NCBI GenBank assembly: GCA_937930165.1
Contig: CALGVL010000281.1
Location: 1-15,772, forward strand
Length of the DNA stretch: 15,772 bases
DNA from: an uncultured Acetobacteraceae bacterium
GTDB taxonomy: Bacteria; Pseudomonadota; Alphaproteobacteria; Acetobacterales; Acetobacteraceae
Reading direction: 5' to 3'
Shown in pieces: positions 7,026 to 15,310 of this stretch. Made by a program: the position numbers and the translations under genes. Every line of letters starts with the position of its first letter. Position 1 is the first letter of the stretch. Under the pieces are notes generated by a model, which ran no database searches, was not told the origin of the DNA, and worked only from the letters and a program-made list of their open reading frames with translations.

Positions 7026-7766
7026 ATGCGTGTCCTTCTGGTTGAGGATGACCTGACCACCTCGCGCGGGTTGGTGGCCATGCTCAAGGCCTCCGCCATG
7101 GTCGTGGACGCCGTCGATACGGGGGAGGAGGCGCTGGAGATCGCCCGCCTCTACGATTACGACATCATCCTCCTCGACCTCGTCCTGCCGGACATGGAGG
7201 GCTATGAGGTCGTCCGCCGGCTGCGCGCGGCGCGGATGGAGACGCCGGTGCTGATCCTTTCCGGCCTGTCGCGGCCGCAGGCCAAGGTGAAGGGCTTCGG
7301 CATGGGCGCCGATGACTTCATCACCAAGCCCTTCGACATGCAGGAGCTGCTGGCCCGCATCCAGGCCATCGTCCGCCGTTCCAAGGGCTTCGCCCAGCCC
7401 ACGCTCTCGGTCGGGCCGCTGGCGCTCAATCTTGGCTCGCGCGAGGTGACGGTGGCGGGCCAGCCGGTCCACCTGACCGGCAAGGAATACGCCATCCTGG
7501 AATTGCTGACGCTCCGCAAGGGCATGGTGCTGACCAAGGAGGCCTTCCTGAACCACCTCTATGGCGGGATGGACGAGCCGGAGTTGAAGATCATCGACGT
7601 CTTCATCTGCAAGCTGCGCAAGAAGCTGGCGCAGGCCGGGGCCGACAACCTGATCGGCACGGTCTGGGGCCGCGGCTATGTGCTGCGCGATCCGGCCCAG
7701 CATCTCGCAACCCGCCTGCAGACCGCGCCGCAGGCCGCACCGATGACGGCGGTGCGCGCCGCCTGA
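7026..7766 (+). CDS. ctrA: cell-cycle/motility response regulator CtrA
   Basis: OmpR-family transcription factor with an N-terminal receiver (about 1-118) and a C-terminal winged helix (about 125-222). It starts MRVLLVEDD as CtrA does. The phosphoacceptor is Asp51 (IILLDLVLPDMEGYEVV) and the conserved Lys is 101 (FITKPFDMQELLARI). The DNA-binding domain includes LTGKEYAILELLTLRKGMVLTKEAFLNHLYGG and IIDVFICKLRKKL, the CtrA-type recognition region. It is 246 residues, slightly longer than Caulobacter CtrA because of an Ala/Thr/Pro-rich tail, and it ends in Ala-Ala like the Caulobacter protein, whose terminal AA is needed for ClpXP degradation. CtrA is phosphorylated through CckA and ChpT; a chpT gene is about 6 kb away. 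Outside Caulobacter it often controls motility and not viability, consistent with its place between fliI and the che operon. The ATG at 7026 follows AGGAG; the upstream in-frame extension is non-coding. Confidence 0.95.
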   Translation: MRVLLVEDDLTTSRGLVAMLKASAMVVDAVDTGEEALEIARLYDYDIILLDLVLPDMEGYEVVRRLRAARMETPVLILSGLSRPQAKVKGFGMGADDFITKPFDMQELLARIQAIVRRSKGFAQPTLSVGPLALNLGSREVTVAGQPVHLTGKEYAILELLTLRKGMVLTKEAFLNHLYGGMDEPELKIIDVFICKLRKKLAQAGADNLIGTVWGRGYVLRDPAQHLATRLQTAPQAAPMTAVRAA

Positions 7767-7800
7767 GCCGTCCCACGCGGCGGGGAGGCGGCCTGCCCGC

Positions 7801-8628
7801 TCACCCCGCCAGCGCGGCCGGCCGGGGCCGTTCGTAGGCACCCCGCTCGCCCGGGATGGGCACCAGGCAGTCGGTCAGGCCGAGTACCGTCTCCGCCCCG
7901 CCCAGATACAGCACCCCATCCGGCGCCAGCTGCGCCGCCAGTGCCGCCAGCACCCGCGCCTTGGTCGGCGCGTCGAAATAGATCAGCACGTTACGGCAGA
8001 AGATGACATCGAAGCGGCCGAGCGGGCGCAAATCCGAAAGCAGGTTCCACCGCTCGAAGCGCGTCATGGCGCGCAGTTCCGGCGCGATGCGCCAGCGCCC
8101 CTCCTCCTGCCGGAAATGCTTCACCAGCAGCCGCACGGGCAGGCCGCGCTGCACCTCGAATTGGGTGAAGCTGCCCTCGCGGGCGCGGGCCAGTACCTCC
8201 CGCGCGATGTCGGTGCCGAGGATCTCCGCCCGCCGGCCGCCCAGCTCCGTCGCCAATTCCGAGAGGATCATCGCGATCGAATAGGCCTCCTGCCCGGTTG
8301 AGCAGGCGGCGGACCAGATGCGAAGGGTGGCCCCCGGCGGCCGCGCCGCGGCCAGCGCCGGCAGCACGCGGCGCAGGTGCTCGAAGGGCTTGCCGTCGCG
8401 GAAGAAGGAGGATTCGTTGGTGGTCAGCGCCTCCGTCACCGCATCGGCCAGCGCCTCGGTGCCGAGCGCGCGGAGGTGGAGGGCCAGCGCATCCAGGCTC
8501 GGCAGTCCCTCCCGCCGCAGCAGCGGCGCCAGCCGGGTTTCCAGCATGTACTCCTTATCCGGCGTCAGGACCAAGCCGGAGCGGGATTTCACCAGCCCGG
8601 CAATGAAGGCGAAGGCCTCTGGCGTCAT
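7801..8628 (-). CDS. cheR: chemotaxis protein-glutamate methyltransferase CheR
   Basis: Transfers methyl groups from S-adenosylmethionine to glutamates of chemoreceptors, opposing CheB during adaptation. The 275 residues are the normal length. The N-terminal helical domain (about 1-75) includes the basic/receptor-facing TTNESSFFRD region at 69-78. The SAM-binding Rossmann-type domain shows the WSAACSTGQEAYS loop at 105-117, ILGTDIA at 136-142 (Asp140 likely contacts SAM) and the DVIFCRNVLIYFD strand at 207-219. No extra tetratricopeptide domain is present. The ATG at 8628 overlaps the cheB stop in the sequence ATGA, which fixes the start; an in-frame ATG far upstream lies within cheB. It is the last gene of the operon and ends 34 nt from the convergent end of ctrA, with no clear terminator between them. 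Confidence 0.97.
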   Translation of the reverse strand: MTPEAFAFIAGLVKSRSGLVLTPDKEYMLETRLAPLLRREGLPSLDALALHLRALGTEALADAVTEALTTNESSFFRDGKPFEHLRRVLPALAAARPPGATLRIWSAACSTGQEAYSIAMILSELATELGGRRAEILGTDIAREVLARAREGSFTQFEVQRGLPVRLLVKHFRQEEGRWRIAPELRAMTRFERWNLLSDLRPLGRFDVIFCRNVLIYFDAPTKARVLAALAAQLAPDGVLYLGGAETVLGLTDCLVPIPGERGAYERPRPAALAG

Positions 8629-9709
8629 GCCACGGCCCTGTAGCCGGTGGCGGCCAGGATCTGCTCGGCCAGGGCCTCGGGCGGCAGCAGGGCGCGAGCC
8701 AGGCCGGCGCGGGCCACAGCGCCCGGCATGCCCCAGACCACGGAACTCGCCTCGTCCTGTGCCAGCACCATCCCGCCGGCCGCGGCGACGGCGCGGCAAC
8801 CTTCCAGCCCATCCTGCCCCATGCCGGTCAGGATCACCGCCAGCACCGGCCCGTCGCAGGCGGCGGCCAGGCTGCGCAGCATCGGGTCCACCGCGGGGCG
8901 GCAGAAATTCTCGGGCGGGCCGCCGGAAAGCCGCGCCACCAGCGCGCCATCCATGGCCTCCACCAGCAAGTGCCGGTCTCCCGGCGCCAGATAGAGCCGG
9001 CCGGGGCGCAGCACCTCCCCTTCCCGCGCCTCGGCGCAGGGCGGGCCGCCGAGGCGGTTGAGATGATCCGCCAGCATGGCGGTGAAACCGGCCGGCATGT
9101 GCTGCACCGCCAGCAACGGGATGGGAAGCGGCCGGGTCAGGCCGCGCATCAGCGCCGCCAGGGCCTGCGGCCCGCCGGTGGAGCAGCCGATGCCGATCGC
9201 CCGCGGCGCCCGCCCGCCGGGCAGCAGCATGGGACGCGGCAAGGGCGCAAGGCGGGGCGCCGGCGCCGTCTCGGGCCGGCGCCGCATCCGCGCCCAGCCC
9301 TTCACCTTGGCCAGAAGCTCGGCCCGGAAGGCCGGGCCCGCCAGCCCGCCGCCGGCGGCGCCGGGCTTCGGGATGTAGTCCACCGCGCCAGCCCGCAGCG
9401 CCGCCATGGTGATGGCCGCGCCCTTCTGGCTCAGCGCGCTGGCGACGATCACCGCCGGCCGCGGCTCCTGCCGCAGCAGCAGGGGCAGCGCGGTCATGCC
9501 GTCCATCACCGGCATTTCCAGGTCGAGCAGCACCACCTGCGGACGCAGCGAGGGTGGCAACGCCTCCAGCGTGGCCACCGCCTGCCTTCCGTCGCTAGCG
9601 CGGGCGATGATGCGGATCTCCGGATCGGTTTCCAGCAGCCGGGCCAGGGCGGCGCGGACGGTGGTGCTGTCGTCGCACAACATCACCCGCACGGGGGCCG
9701 GTGCGCCGC

Positions 9710-9713
<4 letters not shown>
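8625..9713 (-). CDS. cheB: chemotaxis response regulator protein-glutamate methylesterase CheB
   Basis: Removes methyl groups from (and deamidates) chemoreceptors when phosphorylated by CheA. The 362 residues contain a receiver domain (about 7-125; acidic pair Asp14/Asp15, phosphoacceptor Asp64 in LLDLEMPVMDG, Lys116 in YIPKP), a linker of about 40 residues, and the C-terminal alpha/beta esterase domain. The catalytic triad is complete: Ser178 (GIGCSTGGPQAL), His205 (VQHMPAGFT) and Asp301 (LTGMGQDG). The ATG at 9713 overlaps the cheY stop as ATGA, and a good receiver domain starts directly after it; a longer frame to 9851 is cheY-antisense-like sequence and is rejected. The gene overlaps cheR by another ATGA. 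Confidence 0.97.
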
Positions 9714-10098
<385 letters not shown>

Positions 10099-10102
<4 letters not shown>

Positions 10103-10578
10103 GGCTCGCCGATCGCCAACACGCGCTCGACATCGAGCAGGATCAGCAGCCGCTCTCCCAGCCGGTGCACGCCGTCCGAGACCTCCCGCCAGAGCGGGTC
10201 CAAGGTCGGCGGGTTGGGCGCGCGATCGCTGCGCGGCAGCGGCAGCACCTCCCCGACCTGGTCGGCGAGCAGGCTGTAGAGTTCCCCGTCCCGCTCCACC
10301 ACCACGCTCATGGCGGTGGTGCCCTCCTCGCGCGGCGGCAGGCCGAGGCGGCGGCGCAGGTCGATGGCGGTGACGATCCGGCCGCGCAGGTTCAGGCTGC
10401 CCGCCACCTCCGGCGGCGCCAGGGGGATGCGGGTGATGACCTGTGGCCCCAGCACGTCGCGCACCGCCAGCACCGGCACGCCGCAGAGTTGGTCGACGAC
10501 GGTCAGGGTCAGGAAGACGGCCTCCGCCGTCTCCGCCAGGGCCAGGCCGGATGCGCGTGCTTCCATGGTGACGCTCAT
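10099..10578 (-). CDS. cheW: chemotaxis coupling protein CheW
   Basis: Adaptor linking chemoreceptors to the CheA kinase in membrane arrays. The 159-residue product is a single CheW domain: beta strands beginning FLTLTVVDQLCGVPVLAVRDV (about 22-42), the hallmark NLRGRIVTAIDLRRRLG segment at 63-79, and SLLADQVGEVLPLP at 102-115. The ATG at 10578 is chosen because it overlaps the cheA stop as ATGA. Another in-frame ATG is codon 5 (MSVTMEA). The 311-residue frame reaching 11034 is the cheA gene read in a different frame and is rejected. The stop overlaps the cheY start. Confidence 0.96.
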
Positions 10579-13160
10579 CGCGCTTCTCCCGAGGTCAGCG
10601 CCGCCACCGGAGCGGCAAGGCATTGGCGCAGGCTCTCCAGCAGGGCTGCGCGGTCGAATTTGGCGACATAGTCGGTGAAGCCGGCATCGCGGCCACGCTC
10701 GATATCGGCGGGCTCGGCGCGGCCGGTCAGGGCGATCAGCGGCAGGTCGCGCCAGGCGCCGCCCTCCCGCAGCGACGCGGCCAGGGCAAAGCCGTCCATG
10801 CCGGGCATGGCGATGTCGGAGATGATGGCGTCGAACATGGCGCCGGCATCCCGCAGCCGCAGCGCCTCCCGCGCATCCGCCACCGCCGTCACCGCATAGC
10901 CGGCGGCGCTGAGCGCCGGAACGACGAGGCTGCGGAAGAAGGCGCTGTCCTCCACCACCAGCACCCGCCGGCCGGCGCCGGGGGAGTCGCCGGCACTGCC
11001 GCCGAACCAGTCCTCGCCCGCCTGGCGCAGCCACCAGGCGGTATCGAGCATCTCCGTCACCTTGCCGCCGATCACCGCGCTGCCGAGCATGCCGGGCCGC
11101 TCGCCGGCCGGGTCGATGACGAGGCGCTCCTCCACCACATCGAGGATCTCGTCCACCATCAGCCCCATGGCGCGGTCGCCATCGCTGAAGACCAGCACCG
11201 GCTGGCGCGCCGGCATCGCCGCCGGATCCCAGGCACCGGAGAGCGGCACCAGCGGCATCAGCCGGCCGCGATACTGCACCAGCGGCCTGCCGCCCGCGCT
11301 CTCGATCTGCTCGCGCGGGATGTCCTCGATCCGCGCCACCAGGCCGAGCGGCACCGCCTTCGGCGTCGCGTCCCCGGCGCGGAACAGCAGCAGCGCGGCG
11401 CGCGCATCCGCATGGCCCAGCGCGCCGGGCTGGGACTTGCCGCGCCCGGCCTCGGTTTCCATCGCCTCGCCGCCGACCCCGGTAGCGCGGGCGATGCCAT
11501 TGGGGTCGAGGATCATGATGACGCTGCCATCGCCGAGGATGGTATTGCCGGAGAAGATGGTGACATGGCGCAGGATCGGCGCCACCGGCTTCACCACGAT
11601 CTCCTCCGTGTCGAAGACGCGGTCCACGATGATGCCGAAGACATGCGCGCCAACCTGCGTCACCACGACGAAGCCGCCCTCCTCCGCGGATGCCGTGTCG
11701 AGGCGCAGCAGCCCAGCGAGGTTGACCAGCGGCAGCAGCCGGTCGCGCAGCCGCAGAACCGGCGCATCCTTGATCCGCTCCAGCCTCGGCGCGCCTTCCC
11801 CGCCGACGCGCACCAATTCGACCACGCCGATCTGCGGGATGGCGAAGCGCTCGCCGCCGGCCTCCACGATCAGGGCGGAGACGATGGCCAGGGTCAGCGG
11901 GATCTTGACGATGAAGGTCGTGCCCTGCCCCTCCTCCGAGCGCACCTCGATGGTGCCGCCGATGCGCTCCATATTCGTCTTCACCACATCCATCCCGACG
12001 CCGCGGCCGGAGACGGCGGTGACGGCGGCGGCGGTGGAGAAGCCGGCGCGGAAGATGAAGCGCTGGATCTCGCGCTCCGTCATCGCCGCCAGCTCGGCCT
12101 CGGTCGCCAACCCTTGCGCCAAGGCCTTGGCGCGGATCTTCTCGATATTCAGGCCGCGGCCGTCATCGGCGATCTCGATGATGATGTGCCCGCCCTCGTG
12201 ATAGGCGTTCAGCGTGATCCGGCCGGCCTCGGGCTTGCCGGCGCGGCGGCGCTCCTCCGGCGTCTCCAGCCCATGGTCGGCGGAGTTGCGGACCATATGG
12301 GTCAGCGGGTCCCTGATGAGTTCCAGCACCTGCCGGTCCAGCTCGGTCTCGGCGCCGCGCATCTCCAGCTCGATCCGCTTGCCGAGCTCGACGCCGAGGT
12401 CGCGCACAAGCCGCGGCAGCTTGGCCCAGGCATTGCCGATGGGCTGCATGCGCGTCTTCATCACCCCCTCCTGCAGATCCGAGGTGATGTGCGACAGCCG
12501 CTGCAGCGGCACGGCGAAGGCGCTGTTCTCCTCCGCGCGGGCAAGCTGGAGGAGCTGGTTGCGGGTCAGCACCAGCTCCGAGACCAGCATCATCAGATCC
12601 TCCAGCACCTCGACCGAGACACGGATGGTCTGCGGCGCGGCATTGCCGGACGGGGCCTCCGTTGCCGCTCCGACGGCGGGGGGTGGCGCGGTGGCGGACG
12701 GCGTGGCGGCGGTGGGAGCGGACGGGGCGGCGGCCGGGATAGCTGGGGCGGGCGCCTCCGGCTTCGGCGCGGCGGGCGGGACTTCCCCGGCGGCGGCCGC
12801 ATCCAGAGCGGCGATCAGCGGGGCATCATCCCCTTCCGGCTCGCTCCCGGTCGCCTCCAGCCCCGCGACGATGCCCCGGATGCTGTCGAGGGCGCGCAGG
12901 ATCAGGGAGATGCCGCCCTGGGTGACCGGCAGGGTCCGGTCGCGGTAGCGGCCGAGGACATTCTCCGCGGCATGCGCCACCGCCTCCAGCCGCCCCAGGC
13001 CGAGGAAGCCGCAGGTGCCCTTGATGGTATGGACGATGCGGAACACCTCGGAGAGCGTAGGCGCGTCATCCGGTGCCCGCTCCAGCCGGACCAGGGCGGC
13101 GTCGAGCGCGACCAGTCCCTCTTGCGTCTCGGTCAGGAAATCGGCGAGCAGGTCGTCCAT
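10575..13160 (-). CDS. cheA: hybrid chemotaxis histidine kinase CheA with two CheW-like domains and a receiver
   Basis: Autophosphorylating kinase that passes phosphate to CheY and CheB under chemoreceptor control. At 861 residues it is longer than enteric CheA (about 650). Domains in order: HPt (about 1-105; phospho-His44 in IVHTIKGTCGFLG), a Pro/Ala linker (about 125-175) in place of a P2 domain, dimerisation helices (about 176-240), HATPase (about 245-420; N-box HMVRNSADHG with Asn292, DDGRG at 332-336, SGRGVGMDVV at 384-393), CheW-like domain 1 (about 423-560), a second CheW-like domain (about 587-715), and a receiver (about 732-850; Glu737/Asp738, phosphoacceptor Asp782 in SDIAMPGMDG, Thr812, Lys834). 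The receiver has Lys-Phe (AKFDR) where most have Lys-Pro. It may act as a phosphate sink or as a FrzE-like output (inference). The ATG at 13160 has GAGGGA about 5 nt upstream. It follows chpT by 76 nt and overlaps cheW by ATGA. Confidence 0.97.
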   Translation of the reverse strand: MDDLLADFLTETQEGLVALDAALVRLERAPDDAPTLSEVFRIVHTIKGTCGFLGLGRLEAVAHAAENVLGRYRDRTLPVTQGGISLILRALDSIRGIVAGLEATGSEPEGDDAPLIAALDAAAAGEVPPAAPKPEAPAPAIPAAAPSAPTAATPSATAPPPAVGAATEAPSGNAAPQTIRVSVEVLEDLMMLVSELVLTRNQLLQLARAEENSAFAVPLQRLSHITSDLQEGVMKTRMQPIGNAWAKLPRLVRDLGVELGKRIELEMRGAETELDRQVLELIRDPLTHMVRNSADHGLETPEERRRAGKPEAGRITLNAYHEGGHIIIEIADDGRGLNIEKIRAKALAQGLATEAELAAMTEREIQRFIFRAGFSTAAAVTAVSGRGVGMDVVKTNMERIGGTIEVRSEEGQGTTFIVKIPLTLAIVSALIVEAGGERFAIPQIGVVELVRVGGEGAPRLERIKDAPVLRLRDRLLPLVNLAGLLRLDTASAEEGGFVVVTQVGAHVFGIIVDRVFDTEEIVVKPVAPILRHVTIFSGNTILGDGSVIMILDPNGIARATGVGGEAMETEAGRGKSQPGALGHADARAALLLFRAGDATPKAVPLGLVARIEDIPREQIESAGGRPLVQYRGRLMPLVPLSGAWDPAAMPARQPVLVFSDGDRAMGLMVDEILDVVEERLVIDPAGERPGMLGSAVIGGKVTEMLDTAWWLRQAGEDWFGGSAGDSPGAGRRVLVVEDSAFFRSLVVPALSAAGYAVTAVADAREALRLRDAGAMFDAIISDIAMPGMDGFALAASLREGGAWRDLPLIALTGRAEPADIERGRDAGFTDYVAKFDRAALLESLRQCLAAPVAALTSGEAR

Positions 13161-13236
13161 GGCGGTCCCTCGGGAGAGGCGGGACCGGAAGACTGCGGGG
13201 ACGGCGCCGAAGATTCGGTAAAGCCAGGCGGCAGGA

Positions 13237-13857
13237 TCAGGCAGCCGAAGGCGCCAGCATCAGGGGTGGCACCCCGCCCCCGGTGGCAAGGCCAAGCGAG
13301 ACCTCCCAGCCCGCCTCCGCCGCCAGGGCCAGGAGGAGCGGCGCCAGGATGCGGCGCGGCCCGCCTTCCAGCGCCTCCTCCGGCGGTGCGCCACCCAGCA
13401 GTGGCAGCAGCGGGGCGGGCCAGGCCGCGCCCGGCCCCTCCGGCCAGGCAAGGAGTCCCGCCTCCGCGTCGCCAGACAGGGCGACGGTGCCGCCGCGCGG
13501 CAGCGCCTCGGCGGCGAGCAGGGCGGCATTCAGGGCGAGCGGCACCAAGGCCGCGGGCAGCATGGCCCCTGGTGCCAGCCGGTCGAGCGCAAAACGGACC
13601 CGTGGCCAGACCGGCGCGCCTTCCAGCAGTGCCGCCAGTCCCGCCGCATCAGCCTCGCTGCCGGGCCCGCCCCATGCCGCGGTATAAAGACGCAGGCGCT
13701 GGCGCAGGACCATGGCCGTCTCCTGCGACAGGGCCAGCATCTCCGCCCCATGCTCCCCAGCCAAGTCGAGCGTGCCTACAAGGGTACCGACCGCCCCACC
13801 GAGATCATGGCAGAGTCGGGCAACCAGGGTCCGGGCAAGGCGCGCGTCTAGACTCAT
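13237..13857 (-). CDS. chpT: histidine phosphotransferase ChpT
   Basis: Phosphotransferase that in alphaproteobacteria relays phosphate from the hybrid kinase CckA to CtrA and CpdR. The 206-residue size is right. The N-terminal helical hairpin carries the motif LVARLCHDLGGAVGTLVGTLDL with the phospho-His at position 17, matching the LxHDLxxPxGAxxxGLEL pattern of ChpT. The remaining part is the degenerate, ATP-less GHKL-like domain (LVPLALNAALLAAEALPRGGTV near 104-125). It is very rich in Ala, Leu and Gly, and its C-terminal half is too divergent to judge by eye. The ATG at 13857 has AGGA about 8 nt upstream. It is the first gene before cheA on the same strand (76-nt gap), so it is probably co-transcribed with chemotaxis genes, and it is divergent from a DUF3553 gene. 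Confidence 0.88.
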   Translation of the reverse strand: MSLDARLARTLVARLCHDLGGAVGTLVGTLDLAGEHGAEMLALSQETAMVLRQRLRLYTAAWGGPGSEADAAGLAALLEGAPVWPRVRFALDRLAPGAMLPAALVPLALNAALLAAEALPRGGTVALSGDAEAGLLAWPEGPGAAWPAPLLPLLGGAPPEEALEGGPRRILAPLLLALAAEAGWEVSLGLATGGGVPPLMLAPSAA

Positions 13858-13885
13858 GAAGCCATCCTGTCAGGCAAAGCCGTTC

Positions 13886-13909
13886 AGATTTACCCTTGCC
13901 GCGTTACCC
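13886..13909. promoter_or_regulatory. TTACCC direct repeat in the chpT-DUF3553 divergent region
   Basis: The 85-bp gap between the starts of chpT and the DUF3553 gene contains TTACCC at 13890-13895 and again at 13904-13909, a 14-nt period. The first copy is part of AGATTTACC (13886-13894), a 9-mer also present on the opposite strand in the ctrA leader (GGTAAATCT, 6987-6995). The half-sites resemble TTAACC of CtrA boxes with one difference each, but the 14-nt period does not fit the usual 11-nt spacing, so CtrA binding is only a possibility. Confidence 0.25.
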
Positions 13910-13942
13910 GACAGTTTCCGGCTGGAGCATGAAAGCGAGACC

Positions 13943-14122
13943 GTGCCAAGCCTCATCGAACCCGGAATGCGCGTGCGTCACCCCGGCCGGCCGGACTGGG
14001 GAATCGGGCAGGTCCAGTCTGTCATCGGCGACCGGATCACGGTCAATTTCGAGCATGCCGGCAAGGTGCTGATCAATGCCGCGGTGGTCGAGCTGGAGAT
14101 CGTGGAGGAGGACGGCCAGTGA
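13943..14122 (+). CDS. DUF3553 domain-containing small protein
   Basis: A 59-residue protein that is essentially one DUF3553 domain: PGMRVRHPGRPDWGIGQVQSV, then GDRITVNFEHAGKVLINAAV. The family has a small beta-barrel look similar to the CarD/UvrD-tail type of domain, and its function is not established. The GTG at 13943 is chosen because it gives the short N-terminus VPSLIEPGMRV expected for the family; the ATG at 13967 would remove conserved residues, and the longer frame to 13712 runs back over chpT. The Shine-Dalgarno is weak. The gene is divergent from chpT, a pairing I recall from other alphaproteobacteria but cannot check here. The stop overlaps a possible micro-ORF by GTGA. Confidence 0.88.
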   Translation: MPSLIEPGMRVRHPGRPDWGIGQVQSVIGDRITVNFEHAGKVLINAAVVELEIVEEDGQ

Positions 14123-14217
14123 CCGAATCGCCGCCGGAGGCACCGGCCGCCCCGGCGTCCCGACGGATGCCGGCAGCCGTGCTGGCCAGCGCCGGAACAG
14201 TCACGCTGCTGGCCTGA
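14119..14217 (+). CDS. possible 32-residue micro-ORF coupled to the DUF3553 gene
   Basis: GTG at 14119 overlaps the DUF3553 stop (GTGA) and opens a 32-codon frame ending at TGA 14217. The peptide has a Pro/Ala-rich start and a short hydrophobic end (MPAAVLASAGTVTLLA), too short for a confident membrane helix. The overlap pattern matches the coupling used elsewhere in this window, but a frame this short arises easily by chance in high-GC DNA. It may be a real small protein, a remnant, or nothing. The rest of the gap to moaA (14218-14292) is G-rich and holds only weak 4-bp hairpins. Confidence 0.25.
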   Translation: MTESPPEAPAAPASRRMPAAVLASAGTVTLLA

Positions 14218-14292
14218 GGGGCTTGCGCCCATGGGGGGTTGGGGACCAAATGCCCCTGAGTGTCGCACCTTTTGCCCTGGGGGACCCGGTCC

Positions 14293-15285
14293 ATGATCGA
14301 TCCGTTCGGACGACGGATCTCCTATCTCCGCGTCTCGGTGACCGACCGCTGCGACCTCCGCTGCGTCTACTGCATGGCGGAGGACATGACCTTCCTGCCC
14401 AAGGCGGAAGTCCTGACCCTGGAGGAGCTGGACCGGCTTTGCGGCGCCTTCATCGGCCTCGGCGTCGAGAAGATCCGGCTGACCGGCGGGGAGCCGCTGG
14501 TGCGGAAGAACGTCATCAGCCTGTTCCGCAGCCTGGGCGCCAGGATCGGTGCGGGCGGGCTGAAGGAGCTGACCGTCACCACCAACGGCACGCAATTGGC
14601 GAAGATGGCGGATGACCTGTACGCCGCTGGCGTGCGCCGCATCAATGTCTCGCTGGACACGCTGGACCCCGGGACCTTCACTGCCATCACCCGCTGGGGG
14701 AAGATCGGGCAGACGCTGGACGGCATCTTCGCCGCCAAGGCGGCCGGCCTTGCCATCAAGATCAACGCCGTGGCGCTGAAGGGCGTGAACGAGCAGGAAT
14801 TCGACCGCATGATCGCCTGGTGCGGCGAGCATGGCTTCGACCTCTGCCTGATCGAGACCATGCCGCTCGGCGACATCAGCGGCGACCGGACGGACCAGTA
14901 CCTGCCGCTCTCCCTGGTGCGCTCCCGCCTGCGGCAGCACTGGACGCTGGAGGAGACGGACTACCGGACCGGCGGCCCCGCCCGCTATGTCACGGTGAAG
15001 GAGACGGGGCGGCGGCTCGGCTTCATCACGCCCCTGACGCATAACTTCTGCGAGTCCTGCAACCGTGTCAGGCTGACCTGCACCGGGACGCTGTATATGT
15101 GCCTGGGCCAGGAGGACGCGGCGGATCTGCGGAAATCCCTGCGCGACCCGGCAGTGGACGATGAGGCGCTGCGGGAGGCGATCCGCGAGGCGATCTCCCG
15201 CAAGCCGAAGGGCCATGACTTCGTCATCGACCGGCGGCACAACCGCCCGGCCCTGGCCCGGCATATGAGCGTGACGGGCGGCTGA
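14293..15285 (+). CDS. moaA: GTP 3',8-cyclase MoaA
   Basis: Radical-SAM enzyme that, with MoaC, converts GTP to cyclic pyranopterin monophosphate, the first stage of molybdenum cofactor synthesis. The 330 residues are a normal length. The N-terminal [4Fe-4S] cluster for SAM is bound by Cys20, Cys24 and Cys27 (CDLRCVYC), with the SAM-contacting LTGGEPLVR at 63-71 and TVTTNGT at 94-100. The C-terminal substrate-binding cluster is bound by Cys253, Cys256 and Cys270 (FCESCNRVR, spacing CX2CX13C). The essential Gly-Gly C-terminus is present (SVTGG). The ATG at 14293 is preferred over an in-frame ATG at 14260 because the protein then starts IDPFGRRISYLRVSVTD as relatives do, with GGGGGA about 8 nt upstream. 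The other moa genes are not in the window. Confidence 0.97.
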   Translation: MIDPFGRRISYLRVSVTDRCDLRCVYCMAEDMTFLPKAEVLTLEELDRLCGAFIGLGVEKIRLTGGEPLVRKNVISLFRSLGARIGAGGLKELTVTTNGTQLAKMADDLYAAGVRRINVSLDTLDPGTFTAITRWGKIGQTLDGIFAAKAAGLAIKINAVALKGVNEQEFDRMIAWCGEHGFDLCLIETMPLGDISGDRTDQYLPLSLVRSRLRQHWTLEETDYRTGGPARYVTVKETGRRLGFITPLTHNFCESCNRVRLTCTGTLYMCLGQEDAADLRKSLRDPAVDDEALREAIREAISRKPKGHDFVIDRRHNRPALARHMSVTGG

Positions 15286-15310
15286 GGCATCCGTGCTGGA
15301 GGAGGGCAGG

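Noticed and set aside
7767..7800. Terminator between convergent ctrA and cheR
   Set aside because: Only a 5-bp GC stem with an 11-nt loop and no T run was found, which is too weak to annotate.
12650..12790. Low-complexity G/C stretch inside cheA suggesting a frameshift or insertion
   Set aside because: It is in frame and encodes the expected Pro/Ala linker between the HPt and dimerisation domains.
10623..13859. 1078-codon open frame on the plus strand opposite cheA and chpT
   Set aside because: It mirrors two clearly recognised genes. Its translation is repetitive in His, Arg, Gln, Asp and Gly with no family motif, which is typical of the antisense frame of high-GC genes.
14218..14292. Possible molybdenum cofactor riboswitch before moaA
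   Set aside because: The 75-nt G-rich leader has only 4-bp hairpins and I could not recognise the conserved Moco motif core. A covariance-model search would be needed to reopen this.
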